From an uncultured Flavobacteriaceae bacterium (lineage in GTDB: Bacteria; Bacteroidota; Bacteroidia; Flavobacteriales; Flavobacteriaceae), in NCBI GenBank assembly GCA_938029725.1, contig CALHGE010000005.1, forward strand, positions 124,001 to 188,000: a stretch of 64,000 nucleotides of DNA. The letters are read 5' to 3'. The notes under the pieces are model-generated. The model made no database searches, was not told where the DNA came from, and saw only the letters and a program-made list of their open reading frames with translations. How positions within the stretch are numbered: the first letter of the stretch is position 1; the number at the start of each line of letters is the position of its first letter. Both the position numbers and the translations under genes were made by a program. This document shows positions 16,544-27,700 of the stretch, piece after piece.

Positions 16544-18088
16544 ATGATTGATTTACTAATTGTCTGCGCGTACTTCGCAATTATTTTTGTGACTGCCATA
16601 ACAGGAAAAACCTCTAAGGAAGCTACTGTTGAAGAATATTTTCTAAGCTCGAGAAATTTACGTTGGCCATCTATTGCTTTTTCAACTATTGCTACCAATG
16701 TTCAGGGGTATCAATTTTTAGGCTTTATGGGGTCAGCTTATCTATACGGTCTAGCTCAAGCTAATTTTGAAATTAATGCTATTCAAGGGCTACTATTGGC
16801 CGCTTTTATCTTTGTTCCTATGTACTACAGGGAAAAGATAATTACTATTACACAATTTATAAAAACAAGATTGGGAAGCACAGTCGCTTTATTGTATTCC
16901 GCATCAAATATCCTATTATTTTCTACCATCACCTTAGGAGCTGCTTTGTTTTGGGGTGCGTATTCTGTAGATCTTGTTTTTGGTGATTTTTTGTCATTTA
17001 TACATGAAGACCGATTGATACGAATATCAATTTTGATTGTATTCTTGGGTCTATTTTCTGCAACTTATACTTATTTTGGTGGACTTGCTGCTGTAGTACG
17101 AACGGATGTAATACAGTTTGCTATTTTATTATCAGGAGGAGTTGTTATATTATTTGTAGCTGTCTACCATCTTGGAGGATGGTCTCAATTCTATGTGAAA
17201 ACTGAACATTTGATGCATTTACACTTACCTGCAGATCATCCTAAACTGCCTTGGATTCACGTTTTTGGAGCCTTTTTACTAAATATTAATTATTGGTGCG
17301 CCAATCAATCGGTCGTGCAGCGATCTCTTGCAGCGAGAAGCTTAAAAGATGTACAAATAGGTCTTATGGTTGGTGGCGTCATGAAATATTTCATGGCTGC
17401 AATAATAATATTACCTGGTATTGCCTTAGTAGGTATTTTAGGAGATGGAGGTCTTGCAGATCCAGATTCTGCTTTTCCTTACTTGGTAAACACGTATTTG
17501 CCCGTAGGTTTAAAAGGCCTCATATTATGTGCGCTGTTTGCATCCCTTATGAGTACTGTAGATTCTACCTTTAATTCATTGGCAACCTTATGGTCTATAG
17601 ACATCTATAAGCCTTATATCAACAAAATGGCCACTGATCAACAAATTGTTAAATCAGGAAAAAATGCGATTCTAATCTCATTTGTATCTGGAGTTATTAT
17701 CGGCATCGTATTGTTGTATATTAAATTCAAAGATTCTGGAGCCGCTTTTACTCATACACTGAACGAACTTCGCTACTTTGTGAATTGTGGTATTGTAGTA
17801 TTGATATGTGCAGCGGCCTTTTTAGCAGCACCAAAACACCGCGTGGCACTACTTGGTTTTATAGCAACAATTCCCTTGCATTTTGTATTCATATACTTTT
17901 TTCCAGAAATGAACTATTTGGTAAGAGCGATGTGGGTGATTCTTATTGGGTTTGCAATTGTTATGGCTGGCTCTAAGAGTAACTTTGTGAAAGACAAATT
18001 AAAACCTGAACCCGCTTCCCCGTTATTGGCAAAAGTAGGAATAGGTATGGCTTTATCTCTAGTAGCTTTGCATATCATATTTCATTAA
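16544..18088 (+). CDS. Sodium:solute symporter (SSS family)
   Basis: A membrane transporter of about 514 residues with the many hydrophobic helices of the SSS/SGLT family. The N-terminal helix is followed by the typical EEYFLSSRNLRWPSIAFS segment and TNVQGYQFLGFMGSAYLYG; later come YWCANQSVVQRSLAARS and FASLMSTVDSTFNSLATLW, all SGLT-like. I chose the ATG at 16544 (MIDLLIVCAYFAI) because it puts the first helix at the N-terminus. Start codons upstream would add a polar 20-residue extension. SSS proteins import sugars, sialic acid or other solutes with Na+. It follows the monooxygenase gene on the same strand, so it may import the sulfo-sugar. A role in xylose or glucose uptake with the downstream xyl genes is possible. 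Confidence 0.88.
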   Translation: MIDLLIVCAYFAIIFVTAITGKTSKEATVEEYFLSSRNLRWPSIAFSTIATNVQGYQFLGFMGSAYLYGLAQANFEINAIQGLLLAAFIFVPMYYREKIITITQFIKTRLGSTVALLYSASNILLFSTITLGAALFWGAYSVDLVFGDFLSFIHEDRLIRISILIVFLGLFSATYTYFGGLAAVVRTDVIQFAILLSGGVVILFVAVYHLGGWSQFYVKTEHLMHLHLPADHPKLPWIHVFGAFLLNINYWCANQSVVQRSLAARSLKDVQIGLMVGGVMKYFMAAIIILPGIALVGILGDGGLADPDSAFPYLVNTYLPVGLKGLILCALFASLMSTVDSTFNSLATLWSIDIYKPYINKMATDQQIVKSGKNAILISFVSGVIIGIVLLYIKFKDSGAAFTHTLNELRYFVNCGIVVLICAAAFLAAPKHRVALLGFIATIPLHFVFIYFFPEMNYLVRAMWVILIGFAIVMAGSKSNFVKDKLKPEPASPLLAKVGIGMALSLVALHIIFH

Positions 18089-18101
18089 AATAATGTTTAA
18101 A

Positions 18102-18141
18102 AATCTTGACATTCAAATGATATCATTTGAATGTCAAGATT
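18102..18141. repeat. 40-bp perfect palindrome between symporter and xylulokinase genes
   Basis: A perfect palindrome centred between 18121 and 18122, with half-site AATCTTGACATTCAAATGAT. It starts 13 bases after the symporter stop, so it can fold into an uninterrupted RNA hairpin and could be a terminator, though no T run follows the stem. It differs from the two TGTAAACGTTTACA operators. It could instead be an operator for the xylose genes 170 bases downstream. Confidence 0.7.
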
Positions 18142-18313
18142 CAATTTCATTCTCTTATCAACGCAAAAAACTCTATCGCTAGTAAGGCTTATATGCTTTA
18201 CTTTTTTGACCAATACAATCAATTGACTACAAGGTTTACTCTTTACTATTGTCAATCTTGGAACATCTATTTAAAAGAACTATTTTTCACTTTCTAATAT
18301 TAAAAATACGCCT

Positions 18314-19798
18314 ATGTTTTCCATTGGTTATGATATTGGTAGTTCTTCAATAAAGGCAGCTTTAGTTGAAACATCAACTGGCAGAAGTATTGCAGTTGTA
18401 AACGAGCCTAAAACGGAAATGAAAATGCTAGCCCTTCATAACGGCTGGGCTGAGCAAAACCCTGATGACTGGTGGTCACATATTTGTGCTGCCACAAAAA
18501 GACTTCTCAAAGAAAATAATATTGAGTCTGCCGCTATTACTGGTATAGGAATAGCGTACCAAATGCACGGTTTAGTAGTTGTTGATAAAAATGGAAAATC
18601 GCTACGGAATTCAATTATCTGGTGCGATAGTCGTGCAGTAGAAATTGGCCAAAAAGCCTTCGATGCGCTAGGAAATGAGGAATGCGCTGAAACCCTATTG
18701 AATTCTCCAGGGAATTTTACCGCTTCTAAATTGAAATGGGTTAAAGAAAATGAGCCCAAAATCTATAGTAAAATTACTAAATTCATGCTCCCTGGAGACT
18801 ATATTTCCTTTAAACTAAGTGGTGAAATAGGCTCTACCATTTCTGGGTTATCTGAAGGGATTTTTTGGAATTTTAAAACAAATACAACTGCAAAGAACTT
18901 ATTAGAATATTATGGAATCAGCAAAGAACTTATCCCCGATATAGTTGATACATTTTCAGTTCAAGCTAGAGTTTCAGAGAAAGGCGCATCGGAATCTGGG
19001 TTATCTATTGGCACTCCAATTCTATACCGCGCTGGAGACCAGCCTAACAATGCACTTTCACTAAATGTATTCAATCCTGGAGAAGTTGCTGCTACAGGTG
19101 GCACATCTGGCGTAGTCTATGCCATAACCAAAAATTTATCAAGCAAAGAAAGTATGCGTGTCAATAATTTTGCCCACGTGAATTATAACAAATCGAATAT
19201 TCGAATTGGAAAATTACTATGCATTAACGGAGCAGGCATTCAATACCGATGGTTGCTAAATAATTTAGACCTTACCGATTACGACGAAATGAATGGTTTG
19301 GCTGATTCCGTACCTATCGGTTCAGACGGTGTATTAATTCATCCTTTCGGAAATGGTTCTGAACGAATGCTGAACAACAAAAGACTAGGTACTCAGATAT
19401 CGAGAATTAATCTAAACAATCATAAGAAGGCACACCTGTGTAGAGCTGCACTAGAGGGTATTGCCTTCTCATTTGTTTATGGCATGGAAATCATGACCAC
19501 GGATAAAATAACGCCCACAGTCATACGTGCAGGAAATGACAATCTCTTTCGTTCTGAAATTTTCTCAAAAACAGTTGCAACATTAATCGACCAAGAAATA
19601 GAAATATATAATACTACTGGAGCAATTGGAGCAGCTCGAGCCTGCCAACTTCATACCGGTGATTTTGAAACTTTTGGTAAGCAAATAATACAGAATGATT
19701 ACGTCATGGGCTTTAAGCCATCTAAGAATAAAGAAGCCTATTCAAAGGCCTATCAAAGATGGAAAAGTGAACTAGAACATCTTTTAAAAAATAACTAA
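18314..19798 (+). CDS. xylB: Xylulokinase
   Basis: A 494-residue FGGY-family carbohydrate kinase that phosphorylates D-xylulose to xylulose-5-phosphate. The N-terminal ATPase-fold motif [14 protein letters not shown], the MHG segment ([13 protein letters not shown]), [21 protein letters not shown] and [10 protein letters not shown] with the catalytic-base Asp are all xylulokinase-like, and [11 protein letters not shown] is the phosphate-binding turn. Length fits the family. The xylA start follows one base after its stop, so the pair is one transcriptional and probably translationally coupled unit for xylose use. No xylose transporter or XylR regulator is next to it, except possibly the SSS symporter upstream. 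Confidence 0.94.
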   Translation: MFSIGYDIGSSSIKAALVETSTGRSIAVVNEPKTEMKMLALHNGWAEQNPDDWWSHICAATKRLLKENNIESAAITGIGIAYQMHGLVVVDKNGKSLRNSIIWCDSRAVEIGQKAFDALGNEECAETLLNSPGNFTASKLKWVKENEPKIYSKITKFMLPGDYISFKLSGEIGSTISGLSEGIFWNFKTNTTAKNLLEYYGISKELIPDIVDTFSVQARVSEKGASESGLSIGTPILYRAGDQPNNALSLNVFNPGEVAATGGTSGVVYAITKNLSSKESMRVNNFAHVNYNKSNIRIGKLLCINGAGIQYRWLLNNLDLTDYDEMNGLADSVPIGSDGVLIHPFGNGSERMLNNKRLGTQISRINLNNHKKAHLCRAALEGIAFSFVYGMEIMTTDKITPTVIRAGNDNLFRSEIFSKTVATLIDQEIEIYNTTGAIGAARACQLHTGDFETFGKQIIQNDYVMGFKPSKNKEAYSKAYQRWKSELEHLLKNN

Positions 19799-19799
19799 T

Positions 19800-21125
19800 A
19801 TGGCACTTATTGGCAACAAAGAATATTTTAAGGGAATTGGAGAAATCAAATTTGAAGGAAAGGAATCCGATAATCCTTTAGCCTTTAAATATTATAACCC
19901 AAACCAAACTGTTGCTGGCAAAACTATGCGGGAACATTTTAAATTTGCTATCGCTTACTGGCATACCTTCTGCGGCCAAGGGGCTGACCCATTTGGCCCT
20001 GGTACCCAAAATTTTCCATGGGACCAAGATCCAGATGCTGTTCAGGCCGCCAAAGCCAAAGCTGATGCCGCTTTTGAATTCATCACCAAAATGGGTTTTG
20101 ATTATTTCTGCTTTCATGATTTCGACCTCATTCAAGAAGGTTCGACTTTTACTGAATCTGAAAAACGCCTAGCAACTATTGTAGATTACATCAAAGAGAA
20201 AAAAACAGCCTCTGGCGTGAAATTATTATGGGGTACTGCAAATTGCTTTTCAAATCCACGCTATATGAACGGGGCAGCTACCAATCCAGATTTTAATGTT
20301 TTGGCAAGAGCAGGAGGGCAAATAAAATTGGCTTTGGACGCGACCATGGCACTCGATGGTGAAAATTATGTTTTTTGGGGAGGTCGCGAAGGCTATATGT
20401 CTCTTTTAAATACAAATATGAAGCGTGAACTTGACCACTTGGGGCGATTCTTAGGAATGGCTAGAGATTACGCAAGAGGTCAAGGGTTTAAGGGAAATTT
20501 CTTTATTGAACCGAAACCTATGGAGCCTATGAAACATCAGTATGACTTTGACTGCGCTACAGTAGTTGGGTTTCTAAATCAATATGGCTTGCAAGACGAT
20601 TTTAAAATCAACATTGAGGTGAATCACGCTACTTTAGCCAGTCATACGATGCAACATGAATTAGAAATAGCAGCAGCACACGGAATGTTAGGAAGCATTG
20701 ATGCCAATCGCGGTGATTATCAAAACGGATGGGATACGGATCAATTTCCAAATAATATTGGTGAGGTAACTGAAGCTATGCTGGTATTCTTAAAAGCAGG
20801 TGGACTGCAAGGTGGTGGTGTCAATTTTGACGCTAAAATTCGCAGAAATTCTACCGATATGGATGATGTGTTCCACGCACACATTGGCGGCGCAGATACT
20901 TTTGCCCGAGCATTATTGGTAGCAGATAAAATTATCTCCTCCTCGCCTTACCAGGCATTACGCGAAAAACGCTACAGTTCATTTGACTCTGGAAAAGGGG
21001 CAGCTTTCGAAGAAGGAAAATTAGACTTCAAAGCCCTGTATGACATAGCAAAAAATTCGGGCGAATTAAAACTACAAAGTGGAAAGCAAGAGCTTTTTGA
21101 GAATATTGTGAATCAATATATTTAA
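19800..21125 (+). CDS. xylA: Xylose isomerase
   Basis: A 441-residue group-II xylose isomerase converting D-xylose to D-xylulose in the cytoplasm. The catalytic His106 is in CFHDFDL. The metal ligands of the two divalent-ion sites are recognisable: Glu237 (EPKPMEP), Glu273 and His276 ([11 protein letters not shown]), Asp301 (SIDANRGD), and Asp312/Asp314 (WDTDQFP). The length and the N-terminal extension are those of group-II enzymes. It is coupled to xylB. After its stop there are 298 bases without a gene before the first UnbV lipoprotein. Confidence 0.97.
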   Translation: MALIGNKEYFKGIGEIKFEGKESDNPLAFKYYNPNQTVAGKTMREHFKFAIAYWHTFCGQGADPFGPGTQNFPWDQDPDAVQAAKAKADAAFEFITKMGFDYFCFHDFDLIQEGSTFTESEKRLATIVDYIKEKKTASGVKLLWGTANCFSNPRYMNGAATNPDFNVLARAGGQIKLALDATMALDGENYVFWGGREGYMSLLNTNMKRELDHLGRFLGMARDYARGQGFKGNFFIEPKPMEPMKHQYDFDCATVVGFLNQYGLQDDFKINIEVNHATLASHTMQHELEIAAAHGMLGSIDANRGDYQNGWDTDQFPNNIGEVTEAMLVFLKAGGLQGGGVNFDAKIRRNSTDMDDVFHAHIGGADTFARALLVADKIISSSPYQALREKRYSSFDSGKGAAFEEGKLDFKALYDIAKNSGELKLQSGKQELFENIVNQYI

Positions 21126-21423
21126 GAATTTCTTCTTTCAATAAATAAAAAATACGAACCAAAAAACGTTTAACTTTTTAATGCCAACGATTTTATTGTC
21201 TTGGTATAACCCAAAAGCAAAGCTATTACCTACACTTAACTGAATTTGGTTATTTTTCTAATTATATTGGAGTTTTTATCGAAATATTATACCAAAAGAT
21301 AGATCGAACAAGAGCTAGTTTAATCCTGTTTTTTTAATAAAAATTAACGCACTTATTTTATCTTTATATTATTTCATATCACAAATAACAATCATTAATT
21401 TTCATAATATTCTTTTAACGCAA
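21126..21423. other. Intergenic region after xylA
   Basis: A 298-base AT-rich stretch. I see no coding frame, RNA gene or strong hairpin. It presumably carries the promoter for the UnbV lipoprotein series that starts at 21424, but I cannot place -33/-7 elements with confidence. Confidence 0.4.
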
Positions 21424-24400
21424 ATGTATAAGGCTTTCTCTTTTTTGATGTTAAGTATACTGCTCTTTTCGTGTAAAAAAGAAAAAGAAAAGCTTTTCAC
21501 CAAAATACCTTCATCTAAAACTGGTATTAGCTTCAAAAATCAACTAGACCGAAAACCAGAACTAAACATACTCAATTATTTATACTACTACAACGGTGCT
21601 GGTGTAGTTGCTGCAGATTTCAATAACGACGAGCTCATTGATCTATATTTCACTTCGAATCAAGGAGCCGATAAATTGTATTTGAACCAAGGAGCATTGA
21701 AATTTAAAGATGTAACGGAGAAGGCTAAAATTCAAAACTATGGTGATTGGACAACTGGCGCAACTCACGTCGATATAAATAATGACGGCTTATTAGACAT
21801 CTATGTGTGTAAAGTAGGTGATTACAAACATATAAAAGGAAAGAACTTGCTTTTCGTCAACCAAGGAATTGGAGCAAACGGCATTCCTTCTTTTAAGGAG
21901 GAAGCCGCACGCTATGGGCTTGATTTTTCAGGATTTTCAACACAAGCCGCATTTTTTGATTATGACCTAGACGGAGATCTAGATATGTATCTGCTAAATC
22001 ATTCCGTTCACCCTAACAGAACCTACGGAAAAGGCTCTCAACGCATGGAAGTAGATTCACTTTCAGGAGACCGAATCTATACGAACCACAATGGAAAATT
22101 TATCGACACAAGTTCGAAAACCGGTATATTTCAAGGAAAAATAGGCTATGGCCTTGGTATTGGAATAAGTGACATCAACAATGATGGCTATCCGGATATA
22201 TATATCGGAAATGACTTTTTTGAAAACGATTATCTATACATCAATCAAAAAGACGGAACGTTTGCAGATGTTATTTCATCGGACGAAACCATATTAGGGC
22301 ACACTACCCACTTTTCAATGGGCAATGACTTGGCAGACATTAATAACGACGGACATACAGATATTATATCTTTAGACATGTTGCCGGAAGATCTAGAAAC
22401 TTATAAAACTTCAGGTTCAGAATATGCTTACCCTACCTACCAATACTATTTAAAAAATGGATACCGACCCCAGTACATACAAAATACCTTGCATCTAAAT
22501 CTAGGCAATGGCAATTTTAGTGAGATCGCTTCGCTTGCCGGCATTTCAGCAACAGAATGGTCTTGGGGGCCTTTATTTGCTGACTATGACAATGACGGCC
22601 TTAAAGATCTGTTTATTTCTAACGGCATCAAAGGCGCAACCAATGATATGGATTTCATCAACTTCATTGCAAATGAAAAAATACAGAAAAGAATAAACCA
22701 AGGAATGTTGAAAGAAGATAAGACGTTCATTGACGAATTACCAGAAAAGAAAGTATCAAACTATTTCTTTAAAAATAATGGAGATCTCACCTTTACCAAT
22801 GTAACAGAAAAATGGTTCCAAAAAGAAAATTCATTCAGTAACGGCTGTACTTATGCCGATTTAGATAATGATGGAGATTTAGATATCATAGTAAATAATG
22901 TAAATGAGGAAGCACATATTTTAGAAAATAGATCCACTAATTATAACAAAAACCATTACTTAAAACTAGAGTTCAAAGGCTCAAAAAGCAATAATTTAGG
23001 TATTGGCGCAAAGGTTATTGCTTATGCATCTGGCTCAAAAATAGTGCAGGAAAACTATAGTTCAAGAGGTTATTTGTCTTCTGTTCCGCCATCAATTCAC
23101 CTGGGTATTGGCACAGACTCTATCCTAGATTCGATTCAAGTCATATGGCCTGGCGGAAAGTATCAAAAGATAAAATCAATACTCACTGACCAAAATTTAG
23201 TGTTCGATATTAAAAATGCAAAGGGCCATCATTATCAAGAACAAAAATTAGAAATCAGAAACCACCTTACCGCTGTTGATAGCGTGTTGAATTTTAAACA
23301 CAATGACATTTCGACTATAGAATTTAACAGAGACCCCCTAGTTCCATATACTACAAGCAATGAAGGCCCTGATATTTCTGTAGCTGACATCAATAAAGAT
23401 GGCCTCCAAGATATTTTTATAAGCGGCGCTAAGAGACAATCTTCTATGTTGTTTGTGCAGCATATATCAGGTTCATTTTCGCCTTTACAAGAAAATTTGT
23501 TTGAAAAGGATGCTATTAACGAAGACACTTCTCATGTTTTTTTTGATGCTAATGGCGACGGTACCTTAGACATATTGGTGACAAGTGGCGGCAACGAATA
23601 TAAAAACGGAAAACAATTACAACCAAGACTTTATATTAATCAAGATGGTGTTTATCAAAAGGATGAGGATCAATTTAAAGATGTCACAATAAATGCATCT
23701 AAAGTAGACGCTGTAGACTTTGACAACGATGGCGATTTGGACATTATGATATCCTCAGACCAAATACCATGGAAATTTGGAATAACACCGCAACACTATT
23801 TTTTTAAAAATGACGGAAAAGGCAGCTTTATAGATAGCACGAAGCAACTAGGCAAAGCTTTTCAAAATATAGGAAATATAAAAGATTTTGTTTGGATTGA
23901 TATTAATAATAACGGCTACAGAGACCTTATAGCCGTTGGACATTGGATGGCAATTTCTGTTTTTATAAACAATGGTGAAACTTTAGAAGTTCAAAAAAAT
24001 AATGGCCTAAATAACACCCACGGCTGGTGGAATACACTTGCTGTAGAAGATTTTGACAATGATGGCGATATTGACATAGTAGCAGGAAACTGGGGCGCAA
24101 ATAGCAAATTTAAAGCATCAGAAAACGAACCAGTTCAGCTTTATAGTTATGATTTTGATAGCAACGGCACAATAGAACCTCTAGTTACTCTTTTTCATAA
24201 GAACATAGAAACTCCATTTTCATCGAAAGACGAACTAACCAAGCAAATACCCTTTTTAAATAAAAAATACCTTTCCTATAAAGATTTTTCAAAAGCGACG
24301 ATAAAAGATCTTTTTTCATCTGAAAAATTAAAAAACTCAGTACAAAAAAAAGTGTATGAATTAAGGAGTAGTTACTACGAAAACGATGGAGCTGGTAATT

Positions 24401-24720
24401 TTAAAAGAAAACTTCTGCCAGTTATTGCACAGTCATCCACAATTCATGATATTGCAACAGACGACTTTGATAATGATGGATTTATAGATATGTTAATTGT
24501 AGGAAACACCTATGAAATTAACACCCAATTAGGAAGGATGGATGCTATGCATGGCTTAATTTTACGCAATGACAGAAAAGGTGGATTTCAATGGTCTGCC
24601 GAACAAAATATTGATATTAAAGGTGCAGCAAGAACCATTAAAAAAGTCTCCATTAATGGCAGTCCCCATTTTATTATTGGAATCAATAATAGCTCCCCAG
24701 TTATTTTAAAGAAAGACTAG
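21424..24720 (+). CDS. FG-GAP/VCBS repeat, ASPIC/UnbV domain lipoprotein (copy 1 of 3)
   Basis: A 1,098-residue lipoprotein (lipobox LLFSC, Cys17). It is built from FG-GAP/VCBS-type beta-propeller repeats carrying calcium-binding loops of the form DxNxDGxxD (for example DINNDGLLD, DLDNDGDLD, DFDNDGDID). An ASPIC/UnbV domain lies around 510-590 (GIGAKVIAYASG, SRGYLSSVPP, VIWPGGKYQ). The second half is a further set of propeller repeats. Such proteins are common in Bacteroidota envelopes and often lie near SusCD and polysaccharide genes; the molecular function is unknown, with surface binding or assembly the usual guess. Two paralogues follow directly. Confidence 0.88.
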   Translation: MYKAFSFLMLSILLFSCKKEKEKLFTKIPSSKTGISFKNQLDRKPELNILNYLYYYNGAGVVAADFNNDELIDLYFTSNQGADKLYLNQGALKFKDVTEKAKIQNYGDWTTGATHVDINNDGLLDIYVCKVGDYKHIKGKNLLFVNQGIGANGIPSFKEEAARYGLDFSGFSTQAAFFDYDLDGDLDMYLLNHSVHPNRTYGKGSQRMEVDSLSGDRIYTNHNGKFIDTSSKTGIFQGKIGYGLGIGISDINNDGYPDIYIGNDFFENDYLYINQKDGTFADVISSDETILGHTTHFSMGNDLADINNDGHTDIISLDMLPEDLETYKTSGSEYAYPTYQYYLKNGYRPQYIQNTLHLNLGNGNFSEIASLAGISATEWSWGPLFADYDNDGLKDLFISNGIKGATNDMDFINFIANEKIQKRINQGMLKEDKTFIDELPEKKVSNYFFKNNGDLTFTNVTEKWFQKENSFSNGCTYADLDNDGDLDIIVNNVNEEAHILENRSTNYNKNHYLKLEFKGSKSNNLGIGAKVIAYASGSKIVQENYSSRGYLSSVPPSIHLGIGTDSILDSIQVIWPGGKYQKIKSILTDQNLVFDIKNAKGHHYQEQKLEIRNHLTAVDSVLNFKHNDISTIEFNRDPLVPYTTSNEGPDISVADINKDGLQDIFISGAKRQSSMLFVQHISGSFSPLQENLFEKDAINEDTSHVFFDANGDGTLDILVTSGGNEYKNGKQLQPRLYINQDGVYQKDEDQFKDVTINASKVDAVDFDNDGDLDIMISSDQIPWKFGITPQHYFFKNDGKGSFIDSTKQLGKAFQNIGNIKDFVWIDINNNGYRDLIAVGHWMAISVFINNGETLEVQKNNGLNNTHGWWNTLAVEDFDNDGDIDIVAGNWGANSKFKASENEPVQLYSYDFDSNGTIEPLVTLFHKNIETPFSSKDELTKQIPFLNKKYLSYKDFSKATIKDLFSSEKLKNSVQKKVYELRSSYYENDGAGNFKRKLLPVIAQSSTIHDIATDDFDNDGFIDMLIVGNTYEINTQLGRMDAMHGLILRNDRKGGFQWSAEQNIDIKGAARTIKKVSINGSPHFIIGINNSSPVILKKD

Positions 24721-24751
24721 AAACATTTAATAAAATGATTTAAACTAACAG

Positions 24752-27700
24752 ATGAAAAGAACTTTCATATTTCTGTTTTGTACCACATTCTTTGGTGGTC
24801 TTTATATCTCTTGTACGGAAAAACAAGAAAATATAAATTTAGGTGACGCAAAACCGCCTAAAAATTCGCTATTTACACTATTAGACGAAAGTACCACAGG
24901 TATCGATTTTGCTAATAATATCGAAAACCAAGAGGACTTTAACATATTTACTTACCGAAATTTTTATAATGGTGGTGGCGTATCCATCGGAGATATCAAT
25001 AATGATGACCTACCTGATATATACTTGACATCGAATTTTGGAAAGAACAAACTTTACCTCAATAAAGGGAATTTCAAATTTGAAGACATTTCTATGGCCG
25101 CGGGTATAGGAGGCAATAGAGCTTGGTCAACCGGCGTGGCGATGGTCGATATAAATGCAGATGGGCTGCTCGACATCTACGTCTGTAATGCAGGTAATAT
25201 AAAAGGAGATAATCAAAAGAACGAACTGTTCATCAATAATGGGGATCTTAGCTTTACTGAAAAAGCTGCCGAGTACAATCTAGCAGAAAATGGTTCCACA
25301 ACCCATGCTGCTTTTTTTGATTACGATAAAGATGGCGATTTAGACGCGTATATTCTTAACAATAGCTTTATACCAGTGAGCAGCCTTAACTACTCGAATA
25401 AAAGAGAACTTAGAGCCAAAGATTGGAAGGTTCCAGAAGTATTAAAAGGCGGAGGTGACAAGCTGTTGCGCAATGACAATGGCCAATTTGTTGATGTAAG
25501 TGAGGAGGCTGGTATTTATGGCAGTCTAATAGGTTTTGGCCTAGGAGTGACCGTTGGCGATGTGAATGGGGATTTATATCCAGATATTTATGTGTCTAAT
25601 GATTTTTATGAACGAGACTATCTTTATATCAATCAAAAAAATGGCGCTTTTAAAGAAGAAATAAAAAATTGGATCGCTCATACCAGCTTAGCTTCAATGG
25701 GCGCTGACATGCAAGATATCAATAACGATGGCAAACCTGACATCTTCGTAACCGATATGCTTCCAGAAGATGACGAGCGCTTAAAGAAAACTACTGTTTT
25801 CGAGGGATATGATAGTTACAAAAGAAAACTTGGTCTCGATTTTCACCATCAATACATGCAAAATTCATTGCAATTAAATATCGGCAATGGAAAATTCTCT
25901 GAAATTGCCCACTACAGCGGTATAGCGAAAACAGATTGGAGCTGGGGCGCATTATTATTTGACATGGACAATGATGGGTATCGCGATATCTATGTCTCTA
26001 ACGGAATAAACCAAGACCTTACCAATCAAGATTTTATAGACTTTTTCGCTAATGATATTTTGCAAGAAATGATCTTAACCGGTAAAAAGGCAGACAAAGA
26101 TTCAATCATTGATAAAATGCCCCGCACTGCCATACCTAACTATGCTTTTAAAAATAATCAAGACCTTACATTTAGTGACAAAACAGAAGATTGGGGCTTG
26201 AAAATTCCAAGTTTTTCAAATGGGGCTGCATATGGTGACCTTGATAATGATGGCGATTTAGATATTGTAGTAAATAATGTAAATCAAAAAGCTTTTGTTT
26301 TTAAGAATAATACTCAAGAAACAAACCCGAAAAACTATATAAAAATAGCCCTCAAAGGAGAGTTGAACAACACATTTGCTATTGGCACAATAGCTGAACT
26401 CTATATTAAAGACCAAGTTATAAGACAAGAATTGATTCCTACCAGAGGTTTTCAATCTTCTATGGATTATGTTATGACAATAGGACTTGGTGATACAAAA
26501 AAAATTGACTCAATAAAAGTATATTGGCCAAATAACAAAACACAAACCTTAAAGGCGGTAAAAGCTAATCAAAGTATACGTTTAAACCAATCCAACAATA
26601 CACAAGATTATTATCGTACACCTATCAACGAAAAAACACTTTTGAAACTAGTTCCACAAAAATTAGCAAAACATAATGAAGACGCCCATGTAGATTTTGA
26701 TTACGAGGGCTTGATTAGCGAAATGCTTTCTCAAGAAGGGCCAGCAATGGCTATTGGCGATATAAATGCTGATGGAAACGACGACCTATTTATTGGCGGT
26801 GCACACGATCAAGCGGGTACTGTCTATATTCAGAACGCATCTGGACAGTTTATAACATCGGCCCAAAAAATCATCACTGAGGATGCTCTCTTAGAAGATA
26901 CCGCAGCGCTGTTTTTCGATGCTAATGGAGATGACTTTTTAGATTTACTAGTTGCCAGTGGAGGAAATAATCCAAACAAAAGCGAGAATTACAAAAACAG
27001 GCTTTATCTCAATAACGGTAAAGGAACCTTTACAAAAATGACCCAACTACCTGCTACGGGGCATAATGTTGCCGTTATTGCCGCATCTGACTATGACCAA
27101 GACGGTGACCTAGATCTGTTTATTGGTAGCAGAAGCGTTCCTGGCATCTATGGTATAAATCCAAAACACCTTTTCTTAGAGAATTTAGGCCCTGCGGCTT
27201 TTAAAGACGTTACTGAGAGTAAGGCCTTCGATATAAAAAATATTGGAATGATTACGGATGCTAAGTGGGCAGACACCAACGGCAACGGAAAAGAGGACTT
27301 GATTATAGTAGGAGATTGGATGGCTCCAAAAATATTAAAAAATAACGGTAGAAGGCTCGGTCTAAAAGAGACAAACCTTGATACTCTTCACGGTTGGTGG
27401 AACACTATTGAAGTCGTAGATATTGATGGTGATGGTGACCAAGATTTTATTTTAGGCAATCAAGGAGTAAATATTCCTTATAAAGCGTCTGCTGAGGAAC
27501 CTATCAAATTATTCATAAATGATTTTGACAACAACGGTACTATTGAGCAAATTATGACCCGAACCATAGGCGGAAATAATATGCCTATTGCAATGAAAAA
27601 AGATCTAACGGCTCAAATAGCATCATTAAAAAAAGAAAATTTACGCTTTTCTGACTACGCTTTAAAGACTATAGAAAATCTATTTGACACAAAGGTTATA

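Noticed and set aside
18314-21125. Xylose genes as part of the sulfo-sugar cluster
   Set aside because: They are separated by a 225-base gap with a 40-bp palindrome and lack the TGTAAACGTTTACA operator. Xylose isomerase and xylulokinase have a complete job of their own.
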